Origin: Panonychus citri
Lineage: Eukaryota; Arthropoda; Arachnida; Trombidiformes; Tetranychidae
DNA: 64,000 nt
Assembly: GCF_014898815.1 (NCBI RefSeq)
Contig: NW_026515500.1
Span: forward strand, 496,001-560,000
Direction of reading: 5' to 3'
In this document: positions 1 through 12,139 of the stretch, one piece after another
How positions within the stretch are numbered: the stretch's first letter is position 1
Layout: each line of letters starts with the position of its first letter
Notes under the pieces: model-generated
The model's input: the letters and a program-made list of their open reading frames with translations, nothing else
Told to the model about the DNA's origin: nothing
The model's database searches: none
Position numbers and translations under genes: made by a program

Positions 1-1335
1 TCAAGTAATGTGATTAAGACATTTACAAGTTAAAGGATTAATCAAATTTACTCAAAGTAGATTGTCTCAAATTCACAAGAGTTAAATTACTTATTAAATT
101 AAATAGGAAAATCTGATCTAAATTGAATTAAACTGATTCGGATTCTGAGTCGAAAGGATTGAATTGATATATTAATAGATGTATCTTAAAGTACCTTGAT
201 GAACACTGATGAAATTTCATGATGAAAGTGTTCTGATTTATGATTGGAATCTAATTTATTACCGATAATCAATGATAATGATTTACAATTGTCACAATTA
301 AACATTAATCTTGGTTAACTGATTAAAAGGAGTTTGATGTTATATCAGGAAGTAATAGAGACAAAATATCATGGAATCAATTATTTCATGAGCACAATTT
401 TGATGATTAATCATTGATTTCAATAAGATGATGATGATAATATTGTTTACTCAGAACCATCATTATGTTGTAATAGACAAAAACTAATCAATTCTTTCAT
501 TTTGTTTATCATGATTGATTTTGTTTTTCTGGCTCATTTTCAGTATGAATTTTGTTTCATCTCAGTTCACTTCATGGTGATATTGATGCTCATTTATGAA
601 TCTAATTTCATGAGACTCAAATTAATTAACTAATGACAAGGAAAAAGATACAGGCGAAAATAAGTTTAACTCTGTTGTAAGAATCGTTACAATTAATTCA
701 TTGGTCACTTGAACAATTAACAGTTAGTTTGAAAAATTGAAATTCTAATAGTTGTTGTTAAGCTGATTCTTTTGGTATAATAATTAAAATAATATCTGAT
801 TAATTGTTGTTTTTAACTCTTGAGTCTCAGTTGATTGTAATTATTAATCATTCAATTCAATTCTACCAGTGAAACATTTGAATGGTTAAATTATTCCGCT
901 TTTATTGTTTATTTATGAATTTAAAACAAATCATGTAAATTGTGCCATTAAATTCATGATTAAATGGAAATCGTTGATTGTATTCAATTTGTTAAATCGT
1001 CATTTAATTAGTAATATGAATTGGAAAGAAATATTTTCTCCTCTGATTACCATGGTAATTTCATGATGGAACTTGAGATTTGCTATTAAATTCAGAAGAA
1101 ATTGTTTTCCAACTCAACATTTCAATATTTATGAATGAAAATTATTCATTTTCATCATTAAAATTGTATTTATTTCCAACAGCATGACGTTTAATCAATT
1201 CATGGTTGGAACTGAATCAAACATTTCGATGATGAAATAAATTACTTTGGGTGTAACATTCAGCTTCAGATTTTACCCAATGTATCATTTTCGCTGAGTA
1301 GATGAATGAACTTTTTTGTTTTAAAACAAAAGAAA

Positions 1336-1363
1336 ATTGTGAAAGATAATTATCTTTCACAAT
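1336..1363. repeat. Perfect 28-base palindrome
   Basis: The left half reads ATTGTGAAAGATAA and the right half is its exact reverse complement, with no loop. As a cruciform or RNA hairpin it would have a 14-bp stem. A related hairpin with an ATTGTGA stem starts at 2373. Function unknown. Confidence 0.85.
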
Positions 1364-2372
1364 GAACTTACAAACAATTAGTTTCCAATTAATCCTGTTA
1401 ATTGTTATTCATCTTGATCAGTTCCCGCTTTCCCTTCAAACACAATATATTGGCAGCAAAATTTATATTAGAAGAGCTCAAGCAATTAATCCAAATTGTT
1501 GCCAATTTAATCAAATTTTCAGGCAACAATGAAACATGAATGAGGGAAAATGAATGGAACCCAAATTCAGTTCAATCTGAAACCCATGGGAGCGATTCCC
1601 TGAAAGTCCCACTGTTCATCCTTCGTATAGTTTTCATATTATTTTCATCAATGGACTCAACCAATTGCTGATTAACACTCAATTAGTTACATAACAAGAA
1701 ATTCAATGTTATTAATTTATTCAGTGTTCTTTCATGATAAATAATTTATCGCCAAGAATAATCCTGAATAATAATTAGACAAAAGTAATTTTATATCTTC
1801 TTGATTATTGGATCAAGTATGAGAATGATAATAAGTCGGACTAATCGATGAACAATTCAGAATTACCATGAAGATGATTAATTGAAAACTCCATTCAAAT
1901 GATTATGATTAAAGAAAAAAATTTTTTCCCATCTCATTATTTTTTCAGAATCATGACTTTAACCAATATTTTATATTATATTCGTTGAATCTAATCATGT
2001 AGATATGATTTTCGTTAATATTATCAATAGATTGCGAACTTATCGAATCAAATGATTGGAAACAAAAGGAGAAGAGAATTCCTATTCTTTTCAGTTTCAT
2101 GATGATAGATATCATGTTCAACTAATGAGAGTATCATGATGATGGTCTATAGTTTGGCAATTAAAGATTAAGCAGATTTAATTTACAGATTTGCTAATGA
2201 TCTGAATGGAGGGAGGAAAAGGAAAAGGAAATGATGGAAAAATAGAAGGAAAAAGAAGTGAGAATTGATTAAGAAAATGAGTAAAGTGAGAGGAGGGTTG
2301 AGAGTGGACACTGGTCAGGTAAATGGATAACAAAAAGGTCATTTAATCAGGGATTTATTTCGCATGAGAGAT

Positions 2373-2398
2373 ATTGTGAGAAAAAGTTTTCTCACAAT
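2373..2398. repeat. Inverted repeat, 11-bp stem
   Basis: ATTGTGAGAAA pairs with TTTCTCACAAT across a 4-base loop (AAGT). The stem begins with the same ATTGTGA as the palindrome at 1336, so the two may be related small elements or binding sites. No coding sequence is nearby. Confidence 0.8.
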
Positions 2399-5300
2399 CG
2401 CTCATTCATTTTTCCTATTTTTCCTTTTCATTGATGAATCAATGAAGAAATTTCCTCATGTAATTGTGAACAGTTCTAGTAGATTCCCTGGGGTTTGTAA
2501 ATAATGATCATCATTCTGATTATTATCAGATGAAGATTAAATCTGAAGATTGAAGATGTTGATGATGATGATGATGATGATTATCTTTATATTTCAACTG
2601 TTTGTAACAAGTTAAACTCAGTTAGTCTTGAGAAAATTTCATCATCGTCATCATGATAATACTTGTTACAATGTCATCGCCATCTTGATATCCATTGAGT
2701 TCTGATAACTTTTTATTAGGTGATTTCCTCTTCCACCATGACCAATACACTCATGTTGAGTCCTTTTTGATTTCCTGGTAACTGATAATCAATGTTACCT
2801 AATATACTTTCCCTGTTTCATTGTATTCAAACTCTAATAGTAGTTGAGTTAATGACAATGATTTCTGTTCATAGATCATTTTGATTAAATCAAGTTAATT
2901 AACTCTCTCTCTCTCTCCCTCTCCCTCCATCTCTGACTTACATCATGTTTTTGTTGTTGTTGATGATGATTCCAATTCCTGATATCTGATAAAGTTATTA
3001 TTAGATACACATAATAAAAGGTAAACGAAATTATCATTTGCCTTTCAATGTCTGTGAATGGTCATTTCGATAGCAATGAAAACCCAGTCAATAATATCAT
3101 TTTGATTTGCTATGGGAGTGGTTGGTGGAAGCAGTCATGAAAAAGTATATCTAATGACCACTAGAATCATTTGACTCTTGAAAATCCTCAAATGGGTCAG
3201 TTGATTAATCGAATTCATAATTAGTATTCTTATTGATCTTTCAATAGGTTTTTCGATCTGTTAACTATCAACTAATTTTGACTTATTGTGAAGAGAAAAA
3301 GAAACAAAAAAAGTTTCATTCTGACCAATACTCCGATAATTTATATAGAAATTTACTGAATAGGACTGTTCATGAACATGGAGATTCTAACTATTAACTA
3401 GTAACTATTGTCGCTACTAGGATTAGATAACAATAAGAATCTCATGTTGATGTAACAAAGATGAGAACGATAATAATAATGATCAATACGAATTCAATTT
3501 CTATTGAGTTTTCTATTTACTCAGTTTGTAATTTCTAAGAATCAAGAATTGATTCGATTCATTGAATCAAATTCAATGTTTTGTCAATCTGAACAAAGAA
3601 TTGACAAACTTTTAACTTTAAATTGATCGATTTAATCTTCCTACTACTTTAAAGTTTGATTAAAAAAATCAATCAATTGACAATAAACTCACCAAACGTT
3701 TCACTTAATCTGAGACTTTATCATATTGGCGGATATAAAGATAATAACTAAGCTTAAATTGTTCAAAGAAATGCAATTAAACATCAGTATCATCAAAGTA
3801 CAATCAACTAATCAATCAAAACAATCAATTGAAATGAATGAAAAATGAGAACAATAATCATAATGATTACCTTAATTATCCTTGAGAGAAAATGGTTAAC
3901 GATTAAAAAGTCCTTTGGTTCCAATATCATGTAAATGACACTTGAATTATCACCGATAACATGATGAACTTTTGTTGATTGTTGGTATTGATTGTTTTCA
4001 TTAAAATTATTGACTCGGCAATTGGTACGATCATATAAACACAATTATAATAAAATCCATGGTCTCTTCTTGTTATTCACTTGCAAGTCAAAATAACACT
4101 GAATTCTCATTCATTGATTTCTCATGAAATGAACTTCAGTTGCGTCGGTGGCTCCACTTACGAGTCATTCCACCCATGAAATGAGTCATTTCATGAGATG
4201 AAAATTCATTTTCAACATATTAACAAATTAAATTGTTCCAATTGATCAGATATAGTTGAAAATAATTAAGAAAAACAAACTCATCGTCTGGAGAGATAAT
4301 TCTGAATCCAGAATCATGACCATTAGATTAGGAAAAGAAAAGTTAATTGTTGTTGTTTGTCATGTTACACACACAAATTGATATGAATTGTCATTAATTT
4401 CCTTGCCAATTAAATTAAATCCAATTAACTTAAACGTCAATAGTAATTTAATATCAATATAATGATCATTTTTCTATTGATAAACAAAATAATAATCATC
4501 TTTTTCTGACAGAAAATTAATCTCAATGCTTATTTATTAGAGTAACTTAATTGTTAACCGTTTTATTGATTATCACATCTTAATTTATGTCATTGATAAT
4601 TGAATCAAATTTAATGTGTCTAACTGATCAGTTCTGTTTTTTTCCTGGTTAATCAAATTGTTTCTCTTAATCACTGGATCAATTGTTCACTGCTGATTCA
4701 TCCATGTTCATTTCGCCTCAGGCAACTTGTCGATTTTGATATTTCCTTTTTCTTTTGCTCACCTTGTTTTTGTTTAGATTTATTTTCTTTTACATCATTA
4801 TCATCATCTCTCTTCCTCTCACAATCATCATCATCTTCTTCTTCCTTTTCCTGTTCATTGCAAGTTTGTTTTCTTCACTTCTTACCTTTACTTTATGGGC
4901 TCTTGAGAAGGTTTTTTGGTGGAGGAAAAAAAAATGATGACAAAATAAATATACTTGTCAACGGTGGAAGCTTATTGTCATAATAGGAACTGTTTGCATC
5001 TCTGTTATTTTTATTTCATTTTTGTTCTGTTGAAAAAATAACGGTAATCAGTTAAATTTGATGGTTCTCTGCTTCTCAAACATGATGGTGATAACGGAGG
5101 AGATGCAGAGAAATAGGTGATTAATGATGATTTAGCCATCGCTTGAGGGGATTTTATGCAAAAAGATATACATATTGTGTTATTATTAGTAATGTTAACA
5201 AGAGAAATAATAAAATAGTTTGTGAATATGTAGCATGATGTTGATATGATTACATGAAAAATACAACATTTTTCAAGAAAATCATGATAACGATAATGAT

Positions 5301-5405
5301 TATGATCATTATCAGAAAGTATTCAGCTCTGTTGGTTTGGAGATTGTTTCTATTATCATGATTATTTCACTCGAATTATAAATTTTTTTCTTTCTTCTAT
5401 TTCTC

Positions 5406-6623
5406 TCAGGATGTTTGGGTTAACGGTGGAAATGGATTTTGTTTTGACACAACTAATTTCTGATGGGCAAGTGAAATGTATCCCTTAATTTTACCCTCGA
5501 AAATTAAATTTGCTAGAATACAATTAACCTCTTCTATGGAGACATCTTCTTTACGTAAGAATTTAAGAATCACTCGGAAAGCTTCAATTGGAACTTGATG
5601 TGTTTTCATGATGAGACAAACTTTTTTGAAAGCATTTCTATAAGCGATTATCTTTAGTTTATCCAATATCAGGTAGATTCCAAATTTCCAGAAAAAATCT
5701 GAATAAGTTTCCAAAGCATTGACCAGGTCACTTAGATTTCCTTGTTTAACTGCTCTGGCAATCGGGGCAAAGGGTAACAAATGATACTTTTCAAGTAATT
5801 GTTGAGTCGGCATAACACCAAGGAGCATTTTCACCGGTATAAGGAAGATTAAGATGAGTCTCTTGTTCTTTAAAGATTTGGGATGACAATTAGCGAAAGA
5901 ATAAGATAAAAGTTCATCGGCAGTCTTATAATCTGAATCGAACATATTTTTCATTCCAAGATAATAATAGTAGGTCACCTTTTGAGCTTTGGTAAAACTG
6001 TCCATCATATTGGTTGATGAATCTAATGCTCTAATTAAAGGTCTACAAAGGTGAAGCTTGTTAACCCTAAAATATATTTTAAACAATTGATTAATCAAAT
6101 TCATCATGGCAACTCTTTTAGTACGATCAATTGAGGTTCGGTTATCGGTACAAACAGCTCGGAATAAAGCCATCAATGGTTCAGCCGCTTTTTCCAGATA
6201 CTCATTTGGAATATATAATCCTTCCCTTGATTTACCAGAGTTTTTATGAGCATTTTGTATATCAGCAGCGATCGCTAATAACCTTAAATCACGAGCCATT
6301 AAACAAATAACTGGGGCCATCCAATTTTCCTCCTTCATCACTGCCAATCCTTTACTCAAAAGGGCAACACAATTACATTGCTCTTTGTAGGCATTTATGT
6401 AATCACCGTTAAACAACAGGAAACAACAATGGATATGACCAAAGACAATTTGAGACCAATTAGGATTGATTCTACTGTTAATATAATTTTGATTCACTTC
6501 ATTCATTATAATTTCACTGGTCGCATGTTCAGTGTCCTGGTAGGTCAACATACGAGACAAAGCGCTACCCCGCTTTTCCTCAATATAAGAATGGACAAGG
6601 TTAATGTATTGATGGAAATTCAT
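5406..6623 (-). CDS. PCID2: PCI domain-containing protein 2 (TREX-2 subunit)
   Basis: Single-exon gene of 405 aa from the chosen ATG at 6623 (human PCID2 is 399 aa). PCID2 (yeast Thp1) is a PCI-domain subunit of the nuclear TREX-2 complex, which couples transcription to mRNA export at nuclear pores. Seen in the sequence: an N-terminal helix like that of vertebrate PCID2 (NFHQYINLVHSYIEE); the family signature HKEENW-like MKEENWMAPV; QLFKIYFRVNKLHLCRPLIR at mid-protein; MLLGVMPTQQLLEKYHLLPF at the start of the PCI core; and the near-invariant C-terminus GYISLAHQKLVVSKQNPFPP. Alignment to the family favours the ATG at 6623 or 6626 over the upstream one at 6659, which would add a hydrophobic FFFLNHL extension. 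No frameshift or missing conserved block is seen. Promoter-like motifs lie 130-230 bp upstream. Confidence 0.95.
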   Translation of the reverse strand: MNFHQYINLVHSYIEEKRGSALSRMLTYQDTEHATSEIIMNEVNQNYINSRINPNWSQIVFGHIHCCFLLFNGDYINAYKEQCNCVALLSKGLAVMKEENWMAPVICLMARDLRLLAIAADIQNAHKNSGKSREGLYIPNEYLEKAAEPLMALFRAVCTDNRTSIDRTKRVAMMNLINQLFKIYFRVNKLHLCRPLIRALDSSTNMMDSFTKAQKVTYYYYLGMKNMFDSDYKTADELLSYSFANCHPKSLKNKRLILIFLIPVKMLLGVMPTQQLLEKYHLLPFAPIARAVKQGNLSDLVNALETYSDFFWKFGIYLILDKLKIIAYRNAFKKVCLIMKTHQVPIEAFRVILKFLRKEDVSIEEVNCILANLIFEGKIKGYISLAHQKLVVSKQNPFPPLTQTS

Positions 6624-6754
6624 CATGAGAACAATAAGATGATTTAGAAAAAAAAACAATTAAACACTAATTTATCTAAGTTGATTAAAAATTAAAATTG
6701 AAATGCAAACAGTTTAATTGAGTGAAAAAATTTTCTGTTTATTTTTGTGTTTCC

Positions 6755-6815
6755 CCGGTTATCACTTTTTTCGGTTATTCTAACCGGTAACCGTTTTTTC
6801 ATATCCGCGGTTATT
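6755..6815. promoter_or_regulatory. CGGTTAT cluster upstream of PCID2
   Basis: Three copies of CGGTTAT (6756-6762, 6772-6778, 6807-6813) surround one AACCGGTAACCG (6782-6793), 130-190 bp upstream of the PCID2 start. AACCGG-type words resemble Grainyhead/CP2-family sites. That identification is inference from word similarity only. Confidence 0.35.
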
Positions 6816-6838
6816 TTTTTCTATGGAAAATGGTAACT

Positions 6839-6849
6839 TGCTGCCATCT
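6839..6849 (-). promoter_or_regulatory. AGATGGCAGCA motif, PCID2 promoter
   Basis: In gene orientation the site reads AGATGGCAGCA, about 216 bp upstream of the PCID2 ATG. The identical 11-mer, in the same orientation relative to its gene, occurs upstream of INTS8 (22731-22741). It contains GCCATCT on the other strand, a YY1/Pho-like core. It may be a core-promoter or transcription-factor site for housekeeping genes. Confidence 0.45.
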
Positions 6850-8265
6850 ACTAGATTCGTTAGTAATTAAATTCGATTAAATTTTAATTTCAATTGTTTG
6901 GTCAAGATAATTAATTACTTTCTGATTAATAATTTAATTACAATCAAATTTTGGATTTAATTGAAGTTTCTATTTCTTTATTGGTAGACAGTGAGAAAAA
7001 TTTGTTTACCTTGGCTGGAACAGTTTGGATTAGCATAATTAGTAATCGTTGCAATTGATGATTAATATGACTTTTAATTGTTGATTAATTGATTGTTTTA
7101 TTTACTATTAATTGAGACAAAAATTTATATTACAATTAGAGTAAATTTTGTTTTAATTGTTTGTGTGCAATCAAAGTCATTAAGGGTTAAGGATTTTTTT
7201 TTCTTTTCGGTTTTTAAATTGGGTTTTTATGATGAAAAATATTTTCGATGATTAATTGATTTACTAAATTGGTTAATTGGAAATAGTATTTGATACAATT
7301 AAGATAAATTTTCTTGAGATAATTTAAATTATTTTCCCATGTGTAATAATCATTAAATTTTCAATCCAGTTACTTAATTTAATTTGGTTTTAACTCCATT
7401 AGATAAGTTGACTAGTGGTGATGATAATTTGTGCTTTTTTTGTTAATCAACTTTAATTGTTGCTTTTTAATTGTGAAAATTAATTTGTTAATACGATTGA
7501 CGCACAAATTATTGTCCTTATTTGTTAATTACTCTTTACCAAATTAATCACTTTGTAGTTTATTAAACCCAAAGGCACCAGAGATTCAGTTTCATATGTA
7601 TTAGACAAAAAGTTTGTGATCATTTGTGTTAATTGTAATGGACAACAATTTGAATTGTTCAGTTTGTTAAAATAATGATTAGAATCAGTGAGAATCAATT
7701 TTAAGTAATTAATTGACTAATTGGCTCTTCTTTGAAATCATAGTGACCATCCATCAGGTTAATTGTTTAGGTTAAATTGTTCAAGGTTTACCATACTAAT
7801 TGCATACACTGTTTAATTGTTAACTTTTAAAGTTAAATCCCAGATAATTAACTGCTTAATTTAATCCAATCAATGATCATTTTGAGCAATATCTTTGATA
7901 TCAATTCTCTGGGACCAGCAACACTATTGATCAGTTGAGATGATCAACTTAATTAAAGTTATGATGAACATAAATAGATGAATAACAATTGAAGATTTGA
8001 AATGAATTTGATTTGTGCAGTTAATTAATTGTTTTACGATGAGATTTTTAAATTATCAATAAAGTCCATTTGTTGTAATTATTGTGTATAAGTTGATGGA
8101 AATTGATTAAATTTTTGAAATCAATCAATTGGAATTGTGAGTTTTCCTGGAAATACCAAAGTTGAACATACAATTTGATGAAGACGATGATGATGATGAC
8201 GATAAAATTGATAACAATTTAATTCAATTGAATCGAATTAAATTCTTAAAAGAAAATAATGGAAA

Positions 8266-10217
8266 TTAAACCGTCTCAGCGGATAACAATTCCTTAATCA
8301 TTCGGACCATTCGTTTCTCATTTTCTGGTGTTGATTCAGCGCAATAAATATTATCCACACATTTGGTAACCTCTTCAAGTTTGTGAGGCTCCTCTTTGTA
8401 ATTAGAATTCTTAATTATATTGTAAAGTAATTTAAGGTAAGAGAAACGATTCTCATCTCCAGGTTGAATATTATTCAGGTGAGAAACAAGTATATCAATC
8501 ATGACTCGAACATCGTTATAATAACAAAGATTGGCCAGATCAGCGTCTTCGAAGACTTCGGTCAACAATTTGTGTACAGCGTTCGGACGATCACATGTTT
8601 TCATTGGTTTACCAAAATAATTAATTAACAGGGTTGGATCTTCTTCCCAATTAAGGTAAGAGACTAAATTTTCAATAAGGCATTTAACATTTGGCCTCAT
8701 TTTCAAAGCCTTTAGAACCAAATTGGATTCATTTAGATCGAAGTGTAAATTGTAGGCCAAAATTGGAGGTATACTCATCTCCGGTGGTATTTTATGGTCA
8801 ATCTTGTTTCCTTCAATATCTTCACCTTCAATTAGATTTAATTGACTGTTGACAAATTTTTCGTTTACATGTTCATACATGTTAATTGGTGGCTTTTGAC
8901 CAGAACCAAAAACGTAAGTAAATAATATGGAAGCTTTTGACCAGCGTTCGATATCATCTCGATGGTTAATCATCTCATTGGCCAAAGAAGCGGGTAAAAC
9001 GGTTGATAGAAATGTATCTTCAATCATATTATCATTAAGACGAATGATTTCCATTAGAACTGAATAAAGTTGCATTTTCAATGATTTTTTGGTCTCCTCA
9101 TGGAAATAGCTGATTATCATGTAAACGTTGTCACAATTGTTTGTGAACATCGCCTCTCGACAAATTGTTGGATTTGCATTTGCCAACAATTTAACCATCT
9201 CAATTAAACTAGTCTCCATTTCCTCGTCATCGTGAATTGGCCAACCTCTTTGCTGTTCATCGGCTTTACAAATCCATAGTTTGTCAAATAATCCTCTTAA
9301 TTTGATGAGATCCGATGAGTTTTTCATCACCAATGGAGATGGACATTGGTCAACAGCTTCCAGTTTATTAAATAATTGGGTCATAGGTCCTTCAATTAAG
9401 GGCATTTTTTCACGAAGAAAATTTATCACAGTCTCAATGGTAAGTTTACACATCCCATGACTTAATTCAGTTGATACTCGAACTCTTTCAATTAATTCTG
9501 CCGCAAGGGAATCATCAATTTCAACTGTTGTTATTTTTGTTGACTCTTCACCTAAATTGGATTCAATCAGTTCAATTGGTTCACTTGATTTTGGTGATGG
9601 TTCAAATAAATCAACCTGAACACCAAATTCAGATTTTTCAACAGCTGATTTAAGGTTTAACCGATTATCATGATCGTTGATTTGTAAAGGTTTATCTTTA
9701 CTCTCGATATTATCAAGTCCATTTTTATCGGGATTTTGTTGATTGGAATTATTTTCTATCCTTCTCTCAACTGAATCAAGTGTAATCATTTCATCGGTTG
9801 AAATTCTCATTGGAGATTTATCCTCATCACCACCATTAGTATCATGATTTGTTGATAGAGTTGTGATTGTTTTCTTACCCTGTTGACGACTGATCACTTC
9901 ACATCTTAATTGTGTTAATTTCACTTGAGCATGATTGATTTGACGAGTTGTGATGATTTTGGATCATTGTGGTCGGCATCCAGAACCGATATAATGGTAT
10001 CAATCAATTCTAATAGTTTAAGATCATCTAGTGAATCGGATTCCGTATAATTGGCTGGAATGTAGCCCAATTTACCCTTAGAATTGACAACATATAACCA
10101 ATCACCTCGAGGTTCAGTTTGTTTAATTATGATAAATCTTTCACCGCCTGAACAATGTAACACTTTAAGATCCGTTGCTTGATAATCGTAAATGGCCTTG
10201 ACCAGAAGAGAAGCCAT
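8266..10217 (-). CDS. NCKIPSD: NCK-interacting SH3 protein (SPIN90/DIP/WISH), frameshifted
   Basis: SPIN90 proteins bind the Arp2/3 complex and promote linear actin nucleation; they also bind Nck, N-WASP and Dia. The first frame (10217 to 9921, 98 aa) is an N-terminal SH3 domain: AIYDYQA near residue 8, GDWLYVV with the ligand-binding Trp, and the GYIPANY end. The second frame (to 8266) holds the family's leucine-rich Arp2/3-binding body, starting at ELIERVRVSTELSHGMCK (vertebrate ELVRRNTGLSHELC). It also contains QQRGWPIHDDEEMETSLIEM and ends near MVRMIKELL. Between the two frames the reading shifts by one base inside 9921-9963, an overlap containing CCAAAATC. One extra base there would give a 650-aa protein (human 722) and make the junction align with the human post-SH3 segment ending in SRRG (here SRQQG). 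I therefore favour an indel, possibly a sequence error, over an intron. The start is set at MASLLVKAIYDY; the upstream in-frame extension is hydrophobic junk. Confidence 0.88.
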
Positions 10218-10345
10218 TGTAATGAGAGAGTTTAACAATAATATGACAATATCAATGGAAAAGAAGAAGAAATCAGCTGGAATGAGAAAAGTCGAATTAG
10301 AAAAGAAACAAAAGTAAATAGAGAATAAAGAAAACAGTTGGGATA

Positions 10346-10356
10346 AAGATGGCGAC
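10346..10356. promoter_or_regulatory. YY1-like AAGATGGCGAC near NCKIPSD
   Basis: AAGATGGCGAC lies 129 bp upstream of the NCKIPSD ATG and matches the classic YY1 core AAGATGGCGGC except for the penultimate base. Its orientation relative to the gene is opposite to the AGATGGCAGCA sites of PCID2 and INTS8. It could lie in the promoter or the 5' UTR. Confidence 0.4.
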
Positions 10357-11807
10357 CGATCGGAATATTTTCGATGTTTCAATGATTACTCAGAGAAAAG
10401 AACCGAATCAAAAAGGTAAACAATCAAATCAGGAAAACCACAGTTAATCCAAAAACTTGTTTTCTTTTATCTGTTTGTATTAATTGTCATGTAACCATCG
10501 AGAATGAGATTGGGATGAACAATTTAACAATAATAATCATCAGCACGAACCATTTGAGGTGGAAATTGATTCATTTATGATTATCGGGTGAATGTTTGAA
10601 TACACATATTGATCAATGATCAGGTTACAAGTCAATTTCCAAGGTCACCAGACAGTTCACTCGAAAGGTTTATCAAAGACTAGGAGGTGGAGGAGGAGGG
10701 AGAATATTAAACTCTCTCTCTCTCTCTCTATAAGATGAGTGGGGTGGGAAAATAATGGTAGAGGAATGGATTATGGGAGAGCAAAGGAGATGTCTGTTGG
10801 AAGATGGAGATAAGATGAGAGAGAGAGGGAATCTATTGATCGAAAGTTACTCGTGTGAAATATTATCAGTGGAAAATATAAGATGCGGTTAGTTTAAAAC
10901 AATGGAAATCACAATAAATCACAAAAAAGTGAACACAGTTGATGTTTAGGAGAGTTAATTGTTTTTAAAGATGAAGATGATTTGTTGTTGGTTGGAATAT
11001 GATTAAAAACTGGATTGTCTTTAAAACTTTTCAATGTCATTAAAAGATTGACGATTCACAGTTGATCAATTACAACATTAGTTATGAAGCTAATTGTTTG
11101 TAACCAAATCTGATAATAAAATATTAGTTGACAAACTTCAATAAACAATAACATTTGTTTTAGGTTAAGAGTAGATATTGATAGGCGTTCTTGATAAATT
11201 GTCTCTTTCTTTTTGGAAAACAAAAATCAAATAGATAAGTTAAAGAGATTAATTAATCTACTAGTTAATTTCTATTGATTAATGATGTAAAATTGAGTAT
11301 TCTTATGATGTTTCCATTGTTATTGTTGTAATTTTAATTGTTCCTGGTTCGCTGGGATTATCAATGGATCATGAATTTTGATTCATTGTATATCTTTCCA
11401 CCAATTAGCAGGGATACCAGTCAACATAAATGATGCCAATTAACTTTAAACAAATTTAACCATTTACCAAAAAAATCAATTTTAAATGTCAATAAACAAC
11501 AATGTGAGATGAGATCAAATTAATAATTAAAGTTGAGAGACAACAACAATTAACAAAATCATTCGAACCATTTGAATGTTTATCAAAAGATGAAAAGCAA
11601 AAGTTTCAAACTGAAATCATCAAAGAAATCACTTGATATACGTTTAAAGTTAATCTAAATTGTCGAGGAAACAAATTTAATCGTTAAATAATCACCTTAA
11701 ATTAACTTTCAATTAGAACAATTAAAAACAAACTGGTTAAGATTTTTGTCTTTTCCTCTCTCATGTTGATATGAATTTCCACTAATCCAGATGTCAGCAC
11801 ATATTCT

Positions 11808-11820
11808 TTTTGGCGGGAAA
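11808..11820 (+). promoter_or_regulatory. E2F-type site upstream of CCP110
   Basis: TTTTGGCGGGAAA is an excellent match to the E2F/DP consensus TTTSGCGGGAAA and stands out in surrounding AT-rich DNA. It is 320 bp upstream of the CCP110 ATG. CP110 levels are cell-cycle regulated in animals, so an E2F input would make sense; binding here is inference. Confidence 0.55.
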
Positions 11821-12139
11821 TTCAAATTAATTCTCAAGGGTCATAAGTTTAACTTCATTTTCACTTTTCAAATGTTGTGTTGATGTTCACCTTTAATTAG
11901 ACTTTTAATTGGTAAGTAATTTTTAATTGTTCTATGAATTTTATTTTAATTTCGATTTTCTCATTGATCTTGAACTCTTGTTACGCATCTTGTTGTTCGT
12001 CTTTGTAAATCTTTTGACTTTTAAATCTGTTTAGTGACAGAAAAGTAGTCAACATTTTCCAACGGTTTTTATTTGATTTTTTTTGTTTCTTTTGTTTTTT
12101 TTTCTTAATCCTTTAGTTGGGGTAGAATTTTTATTAATC

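Larger units (their letters stand above)
1..5405. other. Intergenic, no supportable gene
   Basis: AT-rich sequence full of short TGATTGTT, AACAATTA and ATCATGAT-like words. The open frames here (for example 3808-4044 on minus and 4755-4937 on plus) are short, low-complexity and resemble no family I know. Distinct items are a 28-base perfect palindrome, a second hairpin about 1 kb later, and a short (CT)7 run at 2903-2917. The 3' end of PCID2 lies just to the right. Confidence 0.6.
6627..8265. other. Intergenic: PCID2 upstream, NCKIPSD downstream
   Basis: Gene-free. The part next to PCID2 (6700-6860) is the only stretch with notable CG-containing words and carries two candidate promoter features, listed separately. 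The rest is AT-rich DNA with repeated TTAATTGTT/AACAATTAA words. It should contain the 3' UTR of the minus-strand NCKIPSD gene. Confidence 0.6.
10218..12139. other. Divergent intergenic region NCKIPSD/CCP110
   Basis: The 1.9 kb between two genes transcribed away from each other should hold both promoters. Seen: a YY1-like AAGATGGCGAC on the NCKIPSD side, an E2F-type site on the CCP110 side, a (CT)9 run at 10712-10729 next to a GGAGG-rich patch, and otherwise AT-rich DNA. No further coding frame is convincing. Confidence 0.65.

Noticed and set aside
9901..9970. Tiny intron between the two NCKIPSD frames (20, 35 or 65 nt options with GT/AG ends)
   Set aside because: All candidates are implausibly short or have weak donors, and they remove sequence that aligns with the human post-SH3 segment. 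A one-base indel is simpler.
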